Below, piece after piece: positions 7,396 to 15,322 of a DNA stretch of 41,815 bases. Below the pieces are notes generated by a model. It worked only from the letters and a program-made list of their open reading frames with translations, searched no databases and had not been told where the DNA came from. How positions within the stretch are numbered: the stretch's first letter is position 1; each line of letters opens with the position of its first letter. The translations under genes were made by a program, and so were the position numbers. Source of the stretch: Ruminococcus sp. UBA1394. GTDB taxonomy: Bacteria; Bacillota; Clostridia; Oscillospirales; Ruminococcaceae. The stretch covers positions 1 to 41,815 of the forward strand of contig DBQM01000009.1 in the NCBI GenBank assembly GCA_002305725.1. The letters are read 5' to 3'.

Positions 7396-7430
7396 CCTCC
7401 TGTGGCTGAATTCACAGGAGGTTTTTCTTT
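7396..7430 (+). terminator. Terminator of the M15 carboxypeptidase gene
   Basis: A 9-bp stem CCTCCTGTG/CACAGGAGG (7396-7404 and 7413-7421) followed by TTTTTCTTTA, 15 bases after the stop codon. The stretch from here to 7550 shows nothing else. Confidence 0.9.
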
Positions 7431-7550
7431 ATTTATGCAAATTTTCGTATTTCTTACAGTATATTTCAGGTTTTTTGTGTAATTTTAATATAGTACAGCA
7501 TATTTCATTGTGCAAGGTGCAGAAAAAAGTGCGGCACTATATAATTTGTA

Positions 7551-7579
7551 TTGACAATTCACATAAAACATGTTATACT
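7551..7579 (+). promoter_or_regulatory. Promoter of the PTS antiterminator gene
   Basis: TTGACA (7551-7556), 17-base spacer, TATACT (7574-7579). It is followed by a leader of about 135 bases containing a RAT and a terminator. Confidence 0.8.
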
Positions 7580-7614
7580 GTGTACATGAAAAGAGAATAT
7601 TGATAACATTTATT

Positions 7615-7694
7615 GGAGTGTTACCGAAAGGGCATAACCAACTTTTTGCACAGGATTTTTATAGTCTTATTGTGTGTAAAGGTTGGCTTTTTTT
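7615..7694 (+). promoter_or_regulatory. Ribonucleic antiterminator (RAT) overlapping a leader terminator
   Basis: GGAGTGTTACCG (7615-7626) and GGCATAACC (7631-7639) match the two arms of the BglG/LicT/SacT RAT consensus (GGATTGTTAC ... GGCAAAACC). The final CC is also the start of a long terminator stem: bases from 7638 pair with GGTTGG at 7681-7686 and the preceding TGTGTGTAAA, followed by CTTTTTTT. Binding of the antiterminator to the RAT would block the terminator, so the gene just downstream probably controls itself. Confidence 0.85.
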
Positions 7695-7718
7695 ATACCT
7701 AAAAACAGGAGAAAAAAT

Positions 7719-8558
7719 ATGAAGGTAATTAAAGCCATCAATAATAATAACTTGTGCGTACTTGACGATAACGGCAAGGAACAGATAGTTTCCGGAAAAG
7801 GGATAGGTTTCGGAAAGAAATACGGAGATACCGTTGACCAGTCACAAGTTCAGAAAACATATCTTATCACCGATTCGGAACTGCAGAAGAAAATGATCTC
7901 AATGCTCAAAGAGATACCGGAAGAATATATGTCATTTGCAAATGATATGGTTGACCATATAAAGAGTGTATATCCGACAGGTCTGAACGAATCGCTGCTT
8001 GTGACATTAAGCGACCATATCGCTTTTGCAATCGAGCGCAAAAAAAAGGGGATTGAATTTACAAATCCGCTTATTGATTCCATAAGGGAATGTTATCCGC
8101 AGGAGCTGAGTCTTGGTGAATACTGCGTCAGTCAGCTGCATGAAAGGCTTGGAATCGACATGACAAATGACGAAGCCGGATTTATTGCAATGCATATTAT
8201 CAACGCAAGGTCAGATACTAAAATAAGTGATGTCTATGATATTACAAAAATGATTAACGGCTGCGTTGAAATATCAGAATATTATTATAAAGAGAAATTT
8301 GACAGGAATAATGTTTCCTATGAAAGATTTGTAACGCATCTTAAATTTCTGGCGCAGAGACTTTTCAAAGACGAGCCCCTGCCGGAAGTACTGAGCAATG
8401 ACGAGGTTTTCGCAGCAATGATTCAGAAAACCTGCAACAAGCATTACAAATGCGCCCTGTGCATACAGGAATACATCATGAAAACCTATAAGAAAAACAT
8501 CAATGACGACGAGCTTATAACACTTGCTATCCATCTGAAAAAAGTCAGTACAATCTGA
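7719..8558 (+). CDS. BglG/LicT-family PRD transcription antiterminator
   Basis: 279 residues: an N-terminal CAT RNA-binding domain (about 1-56, starting MKVIKAINNN) and two PTS-regulation domains. The four phosphorylatable histidines fall where they do in LicT: His100 (LSDHI), His159 (IAMHI), His207 (VTHLKF) and His272 (AIHLKK). Phosphorylation by HPr or the EIIB domain is expected to gate RNA binding. It precedes the EIICBA gene by 80 bases and its own leader carries a matching RAT, so it is probably the glucose-PTS regulator (GlcT-like role). Start at 7719 from CAGGAG with 7-base spacing. An upstream TTG in frame lies within the terminator stem and is rejected. Confidence 0.92.
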   Translation: MKVIKAINNNNLCVLDDNGKEQIVSGKGIGFGKKYGDTVDQSQVQKTYLITDSELQKKMISMLKEIPEEYMSFANDMVDHIKSVYPTGLNESLLVTLSDHIAFAIERKKKGIEFTNPLIDSIRECYPQELSLGEYCVSQLHERLGIDMTNDEAGFIAMHIINARSDTKISDVYDITKMINGCVEISEYYYKEKFDRNNVSYERFVTHLKFLAQRLFKDEPLPEVLSNDEVFAAMIQKTCNKHYKCALCIQEYIMKTYKKNINDDELITLAIHLKKVSTI

Positions 8559-8568
8559 TTTTTATAGA

Positions 8569-8601
8569 ATCATTATAAAACCGGTACCACTTTATAATGA
8601 T
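8569..8601 (+). repeat. 11-bp inverted repeat upstream of ptsG
   Basis: ATCATTATAAA (8569-8579) and TTTATAATGAT (8591-8601) are perfect complements around an 11-base GC-rich loop. No T run follows on the plus strand, so it is not a classical terminator. It could be an operator, an mRNA-processing site, or a stabilising hairpin between the regulator and transporter genes. Confidence 0.6.
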
Positions 8602-8638
8602 ACATCAATTATTTTAAAAAAAACAGGAGGTATCAGTT

Positions 8639-10771
8639 ATGAAAGACAAAATTTTCGGGGTTCTGCAAAGAGTCGGACGTTCTTTCATGCTGCCGATCGC
8701 TTTGCTTCCGGTCGCAGGACTTCTGCTCGGAATAGGCAGTTCTTTCACCAATCCCACGACACTTGAAACATATCACTTAACAAACATTATTAAAGAGGGC
8801 GGTCTGCTTTATACCATTCTTGATATCATGAGCAAGACAGGAAGTGTGGTTTTTGACAACCTTGCGCTGCTGTTTGCCATGGGTGTTGCGATTGGTATGG
8901 CGAAAAAGGAAAAGGAAGTTGCCGCACTTTCGGGTGCTATCAGTTACCTTATCATGAACACGGCTATAAGCACTCTTATTTCCGCAAAGGGCGGCGCTGA
9001 GGCTATGGCTGCAAACTCAACCACCACAACTCTCGGCATTACCACACTCCAGATGGGTGTTTTCGGCGGTATTATCGTCGGACTGGGCGTTGCGGCGCTC
9101 CATAACAGGTTCTATAAAATACAGCTGCCGCAGGTTCTGTCGTTCTTCGGCGGTACACGATTTGTCCCCATAATATGCAGTCTTGTGTATCTGATTGTGG
9201 GTATTGCAATGTTCTTTATCTGGCCTGTAGTACAGGGCGGAATTGCTCAGTTAGGTCAGCTTGTTCTTAAATCGGGCTATGCCGGAACATGGATTTACGG
9301 TATAATCGAAAGAGCGCTTATCCCGTTTGGTCTGCACCACGTTTTCTATATGCCTTTCTGGCAGACAGAGCTTGGCGGTTCAATGATTATCGACGGCGTT
9401 ACTGTTCAGGGTGCGCAGAACATCTTCTTTGCAGAGCTTGCATCAAAGGCAACAGAGCATTTCTCAGTATCAGCAACAAGATTTATGTCCGGTAAATTCC
9501 CGTTCATGATTTTCGGTCTGCCGGCAGCTGCATTTGCAATGTACAAAGCTGCACGTCCGGAAAAGAAAAAGGTCGTAGGAGGACTTCTTCTCTCCGCAGC
9601 GCTGACTTCAATGCTCACAGGTATTACAGAACCTCTGGAATTCACATTCCTGTTCGTAGCACCTGTTATGTACGCAGTACACTGCGTTCTCGCCGGACTT
9701 TCCTATATGCTCATGCATATCCTCAATGTAGGCGTTGGTATGACTTTCTCCGGCGGTGCGATTGACCTGACATTGTTCGGTATCTTACAGGGCAACGAGA
9801 AAACAAACTGGATATGGATAGTTGTTGTCGGCCTTGTCTATGCGGTTGTTTACTATTTTGTGTTCTATTTCATGATTACAAAGCTCAATCTGAAAACTCC
9901 GGGCAGAGAGGCTGACAGCGAGGAAACAAAGCTTTACACCCGCAAGGACGTAAATGCAAGAAAAGAGGCTGCTGCAAATGCAATAAGCGACAGCTTTGAC
10001 AGAGTAAGCGCACTTATCTTAAAAGGTCTGGGCGGAAAATCCAATCTTTCAGACGTTGACTGCTGTGCAACAAGACTCAGAATCACAGTAATTGATCCGG
10101 AACTGGTTCAGGATAATCTGCTGAAAGAAAGCGGAGCGTCGGGCGTAATTCATAAGGGCAACGGTGTGCAGGTGATTTACGGTCCGCAGGTTTCGGTAGT
10201 AAAATCAAATCTTGAAGACTTCCTTGATACTGCCGACGCTGACAATGTTGACGAACTGCTTGGCGAAACTGTTTCAGCTGAACCGGTTTCAGAAGAAAAA
10301 ACCGAAAAGAAAGAAAGCCGGTCAATCATGCTGTATTCACATCTTAACGGTAAAATCGTAAACCTTGAGGACGTTGAGGACGAGGCGTTTTCATCAAAGG
10401 TTCTCGGTGACGGTATCGCCGTAGAACCAACAGAGGGCAAGCTTTACGCACCGTGCGACGGCAAAGTGGATATGGTTTTTGATACAAAACACGCAATTAA
10501 CCTTGTTTCATCAGAGGGCTGTGAAATTCTTCTTCATATAGGAATCGACACAGTTAAGCTGAACGGAGAATTCTTTGAGGCACACGTTTCTGACGGACAG
10601 GAAATCCACAGGGGTGACCTGCTGATAACATTCGACATTGACGGAATCAGAAATACCGGATACAAGACGACAACTCCGATGATTATCTGCAATACTGATG
10701 ATTATTCTGAGGTATCAGCCGCAGCGTCGGGCAGTATATCAGCCGGAGAAAAGATTATTAATATAAAATAA
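8639..10771 (+). CDS. ptsG: PTS glucose-type transporter, EIICBA fusion
   Basis: 710 residues with domains in the order IIC (about 1-420, ten or so membrane segments, RSFMLPIALLPVAG start, GITEPLEFTF signature), IIB (about 445-545) and IIA (about 570-705). The IIB phosphorylation site is Cys476 in DCCATRLR; IIA histidines are His618 (DTKHAI) and His633 (LLHIGIDTV), the latter the phosphoacceptor. It imports and phosphorylates glucose or a close relative (maltose and N-acetylglucosamine permeases share the fold). It lies between the antiterminator and the HPr/Enzyme I genes, making a self-contained PTS locus. The ribosome binding site AGGAGG is 9 bases before ATG. Confidence 0.93.
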   Translation: MKDKIFGVLQRVGRSFMLPIALLPVAGLLLGIGSSFTNPTTLETYHLTNIIKEGGLLYTILDIMSKTGSVVFDNLALLFAMGVAIGMAKKEKEVAALSGAISYLIMNTAISTLISAKGGAEAMAANSTTTTLGITTLQMGVFGGIIVGLGVAALHNRFYKIQLPQVLSFFGGTRFVPIICSLVYLIVGIAMFFIWPVVQGGIAQLGQLVLKSGYAGTWIYGIIERALIPFGLHHVFYMPFWQTELGGSMIIDGVTVQGAQNIFFAELASKATEHFSVSATRFMSGKFPFMIFGLPAAAFAMYKAARPEKKKVVGGLLLSAALTSMLTGITEPLEFTFLFVAPVMYAVHCVLAGLSYMLMHILNVGVGMTFSGGAIDLTLFGILQGNEKTNWIWIVVVGLVYAVVYYFVFYFMITKLNLKTPGREADSEETKLYTRKDVNARKEAAANAISDSFDRVSALILKGLGGKSNLSDVDCCATRLRITVIDPELVQDNLLKESGASGVIHKGNGVQVIYGPQVSVVKSNLEDFLDTADADNVDELLGETVSAEPVSEEKTEKKESRSIMLYSHLNGKIVNLEDVEDEAFSSKVLGDGIAVEPTEGKLYAPCDGKVDMVFDTKHAINLVSSEGCEILLHIGIDTVKLNGEFFEAHVSDGQEIHRGDLLITFDIDGIRNTGYKTTTPMIICNTDDYSEVSAAASGSISAGEKIINIK

Positions 10772-10813
10772 AACTCAGCCGGCTCAGTCCGGCTGAAAGA
10801 AAGGAAAAGTACT

Positions 10814-11071
10814 ATGAAAACATTTAATTACACAATCAGGGACGAAGTTGGAATCCACGCAAGACCGGCAGGAATGCTTGCAAAAGAGGCAAAGGGCTTT
10901 AAAAGCGAAATCCTCATTGAGAAAAACGGCAAATCAGTCAACGCAACAAAGCTTATGATGCTTATGGGACTTGGCGTAAAGTGCGGCGATACTGTTACAG
11001 TTACTGTAAATGGTGAAGACGAGGACGCAGCAGCAAAGGCTATGGAAGAATTCTTCACAGCTAATCTCTGA
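10814..11071 (+). CDS. ptsH: Phosphocarrier protein HPr, Ser46 replaced by Lys
   Basis: 85 residues, normal length. It carries phosphate from Enzyme I to EIIA through His15 in GIHARPAG, which is intact. In Firmicute HPr, residue 46 is the serine phosphorylated by HPr kinase to drive CcpA catabolite repression. Here the aligned stretch SVNATKLMML (41-50) has Lys46 preceded by Thr45, so that site is missing. This HPr should serve transport but not classical HPr-Ser-P signalling. It sits between ptsG (42 bases upstream) and ptsI (20 bases downstream), clearly in the same operon. The binding site AAAGGAAAAG precedes the ATG. Confidence 0.93.
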   Translation: MKTFNYTIRDEVGIHARPAGMLAKEAKGFKSEILIEKNGKSVNATKLMMLMGLGVKCGDTVTVTVNGEDEDAAAKAMEEFFTANL

Positions 11072-11090
11072 TAAGAAAGGGGCGGCGAAA

Positions 11091-12725
11091 ATGTTAAAGC
11101 TTAACGGAAAAGGTGTGTACGGCGCAGTCGCAACAGGTAAGATCTCTGTTTTCAAAAGACAGGAGGCACAGGTTCGCCGCATTCATGTTGAAGATACGGC
11201 GGCTGAGCTTTTCCGTGTTGACGCTGCAAAGAAAAAGGCGTCTGAACAGCTGTCAGCAATTTATGAAAAGGCACTGAAAGAAGTCGGCGAGACCAATGCA
11301 CAGATTTTTGAGATACACATGATGATGATTGAGGACGAGGATTACAACGAGTCCATTCAGAGCATAATTGAGAACCAGTCGGTGAATGCTGAATACGCTG
11401 TTGCTGTGACCTCAGACAACTTTGCTGAGATGTTTTCCTCAATGGATGATGCGTATATGCAGGCGAGAGCGGCAGACGTCAAAGACATCTCAAACAGGAT
11501 AATTGCCTGTATGGCTGAAAACGGCGGCTCTGACAACGGTTCGGACGACAAGGTGATTATCTGTGCGGACGACCTTGCCCCCAGCGAAACAGTTTCACTT
11601 GACAAGGAAAAGGTACTTGCATTTGTAACGGCACACGGTTCTTCCAATTCCCACACGGCAATTCTTGCAAGGAACATGAATATTCCGGCAATAATCGGTG
11701 TCGGGGACGAGCTGCTTGAAAAAATTAAAGACGGCGACATGGCGGCGGTTGACGGCTATACCGGAGAGGTGTTTATTGATCCGGACGAGAAAACCCTTGC
11801 TGAAATCACCGCAAAGCAGAAGTCCGACCTTGAAAAGAAAGAACTGCTGAAATCCCTCAAGGGCAAGGAGAATATCACCCTTGACGGTACAAAGGTAAAT
11901 ATCTTTGCCAACATAGGAAGTGTGGACAATATCGGTGCAGTACTTGTAAATGACGCAGGCGGTATCGGCTTGTTCAGAAGTGAATTTCTCTATCTTGAAA
12001 ACAGCGATTACCCAACAGAAGAACAGCAGTTCCAGGCCTACAAAAAAGTACTTGAAAGTATGGCTGGCAAAAAGGTAATTATCCGTACTCTTGATATCGG
12101 AGCGGACAAGCAGGTAGATTACTTCAGCCTGGATAAAGAGGAAAATCCGGCACTGGGATTCAGAGCAATAAGGATATGCCTTACCCGTCCGGACATTTTC
12201 AAAACTCAGCTGAGAGCACTTTTCCGTGCTTCTGCATTCGGCAATCTGGGAATCATGTTCCCGATGATTACAAGTGTATCGGAACTTGAAAAGATTCTTG
12301 CAATATGTGATGAAGTAAAAGCAGAACTGAAGGAAAGCAATATTGAGTACAGCGAAAAAACTGAGATCGGCATAATGATCGAAACACCTGCGGCGGCGAT
12401 TATCAGCGACAGGCTTGCACCTATGGTCGATTTCTTCAGTGTTGGCACAAACGACCTTACTCAGTATACACTTGCCTGCGACAGGCAGAATCCAAAGCTT
12501 GAGGAATTCTGCGATACTCATCATGAAGCGATTCTGAGGCTGATTGAAATGTCCGCAAAAAATGCTCACGCCAACGGCGCATGGATTGGTATTTGCGGCG
12601 AACTGGCTGCTGATACAACACTTACAGAAACTTTTCTCAGAATGGGAATTGACGAACTGTCAGTTTCCCCGTCATATGTACTTAAATTAAGGGATACCGT
12701 AAGAAATATTAATTTAAGTAAATAG
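11091..12725 (+). CDS. ptsI: PTS Enzyme I (PEP-protein phosphotransferase)
   Basis: 544 residues, slightly short of the usual 570. It transfers phosphate from PEP to HPr. The N-terminal part has the active His188 in GSSNSHTAILARN; the C-terminal PEP-binding barrel has GIGLFRSEFL, FFSVGTNDLTQY and the active Cys in GICGELA. The start at 11091 follows AAAGGGG; a longer in-frame start would lie inside the HPr gene. It is the last gene of the PTS operon, closed by a strong terminator. Confidence 0.95.
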   Translation: MLKLNGKGVYGAVATGKISVFKRQEAQVRRIHVEDTAAELFRVDAAKKKASEQLSAIYEKALKEVGETNAQIFEIHMMMIEDEDYNESIQSIIENQSVNAEYAVAVTSDNFAEMFSSMDDAYMQARAADVKDISNRIIACMAENGGSDNGSDDKVIICADDLAPSETVSLDKEKVLAFVTAHGSSNSHTAILARNMNIPAIIGVGDELLEKIKDGDMAAVDGYTGEVFIDPDEKTLAEITAKQKSDLEKKELLKSLKGKENITLDGTKVNIFANIGSVDNIGAVLVNDAGGIGLFRSEFLYLENSDYPTEEQQFQAYKKVLESMAGKKVIIRTLDIGADKQVDYFSLDKEENPALGFRAIRICLTRPDIFKTQLRALFRASAFGNLGIMFPMITSVSELEKILAICDEVKAELKESNIEYSEKTEIGIMIETPAAAIISDRLAPMVDFFSVGTNDLTQYTLACDRQNPKLEEFCDTHHEAILRLIEMSAKNAHANGAWIGICGELAADTTLTETFLRMGIDELSVSPSYVLKLRDTVRNINLSK

Positions 12726-12730
12726 AAGAA

Positions 12731-12776
12731 AACTGCCTTTTGACTGAAAGTATGTCAAAAGGCAGTTCATTTTTTA
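12731..12776 (+). terminator. Terminator of the PTS operon
   Basis: A 14-bp perfect stem (12731-12744 and 12754-12767, arm AACTGCCTTTTGAC) with a 9-base loop, then CATTTTTT. It may also serve the convergent gene on the minus strand, where TTCTTCTATT follows the stem. Confidence 0.92.
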
Positions 12777-12779
12777 AAA

Positions 12780-14213
12780 TCAAAGCTCAACCGGTTCAAA
12801 TCTTACTCTTATATCAGGCAGTTTGTCAATTGTTGTATAACTGTTGTAAAGACCATCCTCGACTGAAAGGTCATTTTCACCGCTTGCCGGAGGTGCGAAA
12901 AGTTTCAGTGTCAGGTCGCATTCGCCATTCAGCGGCTTTTCAAAGAATGCGGACATAAGGTCGATAGTCTTAGCCTTTGGTGACTTGTAGAACCACTTGC
13001 CGTTTATCTCCATCATAATGTTGCTGTCATCATCAAAGGTGACTTCGCAGAATGTCGGATTCTTTTCAAAATGTATCGGTACTGCAATGCCCTCTGCGTC
13101 CTCAGCACCGCCCCAGCGCAGCTTTACAGGGAACTGTATTTCTTCCTGCGTTGTCATTTCCGGCATGAACCATTCATCGTGAATGATTTCCTTGTAGGTC
13201 TGCATAAGCGGCTGTTCGATTCCGCAGCCGGCGTTGTTCGGGTCTTCGATTTCAAGACCGAGTCTTCCTCTGTCACGGAACTGATAGAATGTAAAGCCTG
13301 TGAACCAGTCAGCCTTTTCAGCTTTCACCATATCACAGAATTCCTTTACCATTTCAGCCTGTTCATAGGCACCTGTAACATCGCCGTCAGCATTGAACTC
13401 AGCCATTGTCATAGGCTTTGCCTCACCGCCGTTTAAGTACTTAAAACGCTCAAAGCTTGCCTTTGTCTTTTCAAAGGTGTCCTTTACTGTACCTCTGCTG
13501 TGTGAATTTCCGCCTCTTTCAGCAACGTCATATGGCCATCCCCAGTGGAGCGCCATGTATTTGTCAACAGACCATACGTCTGCTGCCGGAATAGTCTGTG
13601 CAAACTCCTTTTCCTTTTCCATTTCTGTCTTTGAGAGGTCCTCGATACCGCCGATACATACGACCTTTGAAACGTTAGGAGCGTGTTCGCTGAGAATTTT
13701 GCAGAATCTTACGAAAAAGTCCGCAACCTCCTGATAGCTGCATCTCTTATTGAATGAGAACCAGTTACCTGTTGCCTCGTGATTGATTCTTAAAAACATT
13801 CTGCCGAACGGTCTTAAATCCTCAGCAATTTTAATAAGATGCTCGTCGCTTACATGAGGGTCAACTGTAAGAGTGAGGTTTACGTCCTGTCCGTGGGCAC
13901 GGATATCACGCATATATGTGAACGGCTCACCCTCTGTATTGCCGCCAAGACCGCCTTTGTATGTAAAATAATCGTCATAAGGATAGTCCCATGCAAAGCT
14001 TACGTCCGGACTTGCATGAACAACGCTTGCACGTCCCGGCCAGCCTTCGTCCAGCGGATAGTAGCAGTACATAAGGCTTATTGCCCTGTGAGGTCTGCCA
14101 AGCTTGTGCAGAATATAGTCCTGGTCAACATATTCCCCTCTTTCACTTCCGTCACCTAAGTCAACAGCGCATTTAGCCTTTCCCATGTGGATCTTATAGA
14201 TTTTTTCTTCCAT
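12780..14213 (-). CDS. Putative cytoplasmic TIM-barrel glycoside hydrolase (clan GH-A-like)
   Basis: 477 residues without signal peptide or membrane segment. The middle resembles a clan GH-A barrel: LRINHEATGNWFSF has the His-Glu pair typical of an acid/base site (as in GH26 and GH39), and MTMAEFNADG is a good candidate for the nucleophile strand. WSVDKYMALHWGWPYD and FTFYQFRDRG would be later barrel strands. The last 130 residues look like a beta-sandwich. I do not recognise the exact family, so the substrate is unknown. Being intracellular, it would act on imported oligosaccharides. Good CAGGAG binding site and own promoter; convergent with the PTS operon. Confidence 0.55.
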   Translation of the reverse strand: MEEKIYKIHMGKAKCAVDLGDGSERGEYVDQDYILHKLGRPHRAISLMYCYYPLDEGWPGRASVVHASPDVSFAWDYPYDDYFTYKGGLGGNTEGEPFTYMRDIRAHGQDVNLTLTVDPHVSDEHLIKIAEDLRPFGRMFLRINHEATGNWFSFNKRCSYQEVADFFVRFCKILSEHAPNVSKVVCIGGIEDLSKTEMEKEKEFAQTIPAADVWSVDKYMALHWGWPYDVAERGGNSHSRGTVKDTFEKTKASFERFKYLNGGEAKPMTMAEFNADGDVTGAYEQAEMVKEFCDMVKAEKADWFTGFTFYQFRDRGRLGLEIEDPNNAGCGIEQPLMQTYKEIIHDEWFMPEMTTQEEIQFPVKLRWGGAEDAEGIAVPIHFEKNPTFCEVTFDDDSNIMMEINGKWFYKSPKAKTIDLMSAFFEKPLNGECDLTLKLFAPPASGENDLSVEDGLYNSYTTIDKLPDIRVRFEPVEL

Positions 14214-14247
14214 ATCAAAACTCCTGTGATTACATTTTTATAAGTCA

Positions 14248-14276
14248 ATTATAATGTATAGTTTGAAATAAGTCAA
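14248..14276 (-). promoter_or_regulatory. Promoter of the cytoplasmic glycosidase gene
   Basis: Minus strand TTGACT (14276-14271), 17-base spacer, TATAAT (14253-14248), 34 bases before the start codon. Confidence 0.8.
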
Positions 14277-14294
14277 TAGGACTTTTGATTTTTA

Positions 14295-14323
14295 TTGACA
14301 AAGAAAAACTTTTATGATACGCT
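14295..14323 (+). promoter_or_regulatory. Likely promoter of the YdcF-family gene
   Basis: A perfect TTGACA (14295-14300) with a 17-base spacer leads to a weak -10, TACGCT (14318-14323). It is back to back with the promoter on the other strand. Confidence 0.45.
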
Positions 14324-14341
14324 TATTCTGAGGTGATTATT

Positions 14342-15109
14342 TTGCACGTTAAAAATATACTTATTATAATAGAAATAATTATTGCCGTTCTTTTTATAAT
14401 TCCTGTATTTTCCGGTATTTTAAATCCGGGAAACATTGCCGGAATATTAGTAAGTGCACTGCTTTTGCTGATGACTGTATTTCATAAAAGCTTTTTCAGA
14501 TTTGTTTCCGGTTTGTGGTCGCACACAGGCGGAAAGATACTGCTTGTTTTTGCAGGTACTGTAATTGCCGCTGCTTTTGTGTATGTTACAGTCCTTACCG
14601 CTTTTATGATTGCGGCAAAGTCGGACAAGCCGGAAAATCCGGATGCTGTGATAGTTCTGGGCTGCAAGGTAAACGGGGAAAAGCCCAGCAAAATGCTCAG
14701 AAGGCGTCTTGATTCGGCTGTGGACTATCTCAGTGAAAACGAAGATGTTATATGTATTGTTTCCGGCGGAAAGGGGAGCGACGAAAAAATTTCCGAGGCG
14801 CAGGCAATGAAGATTTATCTGACTGAACACGGTATTTCCTCAGACAGAATTATTATGGAGGACAAGTCCGTAAACACATACGAAAATCTGAAAAATTCAA
14901 CTGATATCCTCGGAAAGGACTCCGGCGAAATTGCAGTTGTGACCGACGGTTTTCACCAGTACCGTGCAGGGTATATCGCCGGACAGCTGGGATATGATGC
15001 GTCGGCGATAAATGCAAAGACAGATATCACCAGTCTTTCCCTTGACCCCACATACTATGTCAGAGAATGGATGGCGATTACTAATGAATATCTGAAAAGT
15101 CTGCATTAA
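14342..15109 (+). CDS. YdcF/SanA-family (DUF218) membrane protein
   Basis: 255 residues starting at TTG, chosen because GAGGTG lies 6 bases upstream; a GTG at 14333 is in frame but has no site. Three hydrophobic segments occupy the first 85 residues. The DUF218 domain follows, with DAVIVLGCKVNGEKPS, LRRRLDSAVDYL, CIVSGGKGSDE, SEAQAMKIYL, IIMEDKSVNTYEN and VVTDGFHQYRA. E. coli relatives (ElyC, SanA) affect envelope integrity and the lipid-carrier part of wall synthesis; the reaction is not established. It stands alone, upstream of the DUF4353-dockerin gene. Confidence 0.85.
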   Translation: MHVKNILIIIEIIIAVLFIIPVFSGILNPGNIAGILVSALLLLMTVFHKSFFRFVSGLWSHTGGKILLVFAGTVIAAAFVYVTVLTAFMIAAKSDKPENPDAVIVLGCKVNGEKPSKMLRRRLDSAVDYLSENEDVICIVSGGKGSDEKISEAQAMKIYLTEHGISSDRIIMEDKSVNTYENLKNSTDILGKDSGEIAVVTDGFHQYRAGYIAGQLGYDASAINAKTDITSLSLDPTYYVREWMAITNEYLKSLH

Positions 15110-15212
15110 TCCCGCTGCGGCTGAATTACGGTTATGTAATCACAGTCAGCAATATACTCAAATTAGACAAAAATCATAAAGCCTTTTAATTTTTTTCGTA
15201 CATTTCTCAACA

Positions 15213-15245
15213 TTTAAGATTAATTTAAGAAAGGAATATTATAAT
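15213..15245 (+). promoter_or_regulatory. Promoter with the same direct-repeat box as the VTC operon
   Basis: TTTAAGATTAATTTAAG (15213-15229) is followed, after exactly 10 bases, by TATAAT (15240-15245). Box, repeat period (11 bp) and distance are identical to those at 1773-1805, while flanking bases differ, so the match is unlikely to be chance. Confidence 0.75.
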
Positions 15246-15322
15246 AAATTTACTGGAAAAAATATTAATTTGACTGTTGCCTGAAGTCCGCAGCAGCCAA
15301 TGTAAAAAAGGAGAGGTTGGAA

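Noticed and set aside
11595..12569. A 324-codon open frame antisense to ptsI
   Set aside because: It lies fully opposite a well-conserved gene, has no ribosome binding site and gives a Cys/Phe-rich sequence typical of shadow frames.
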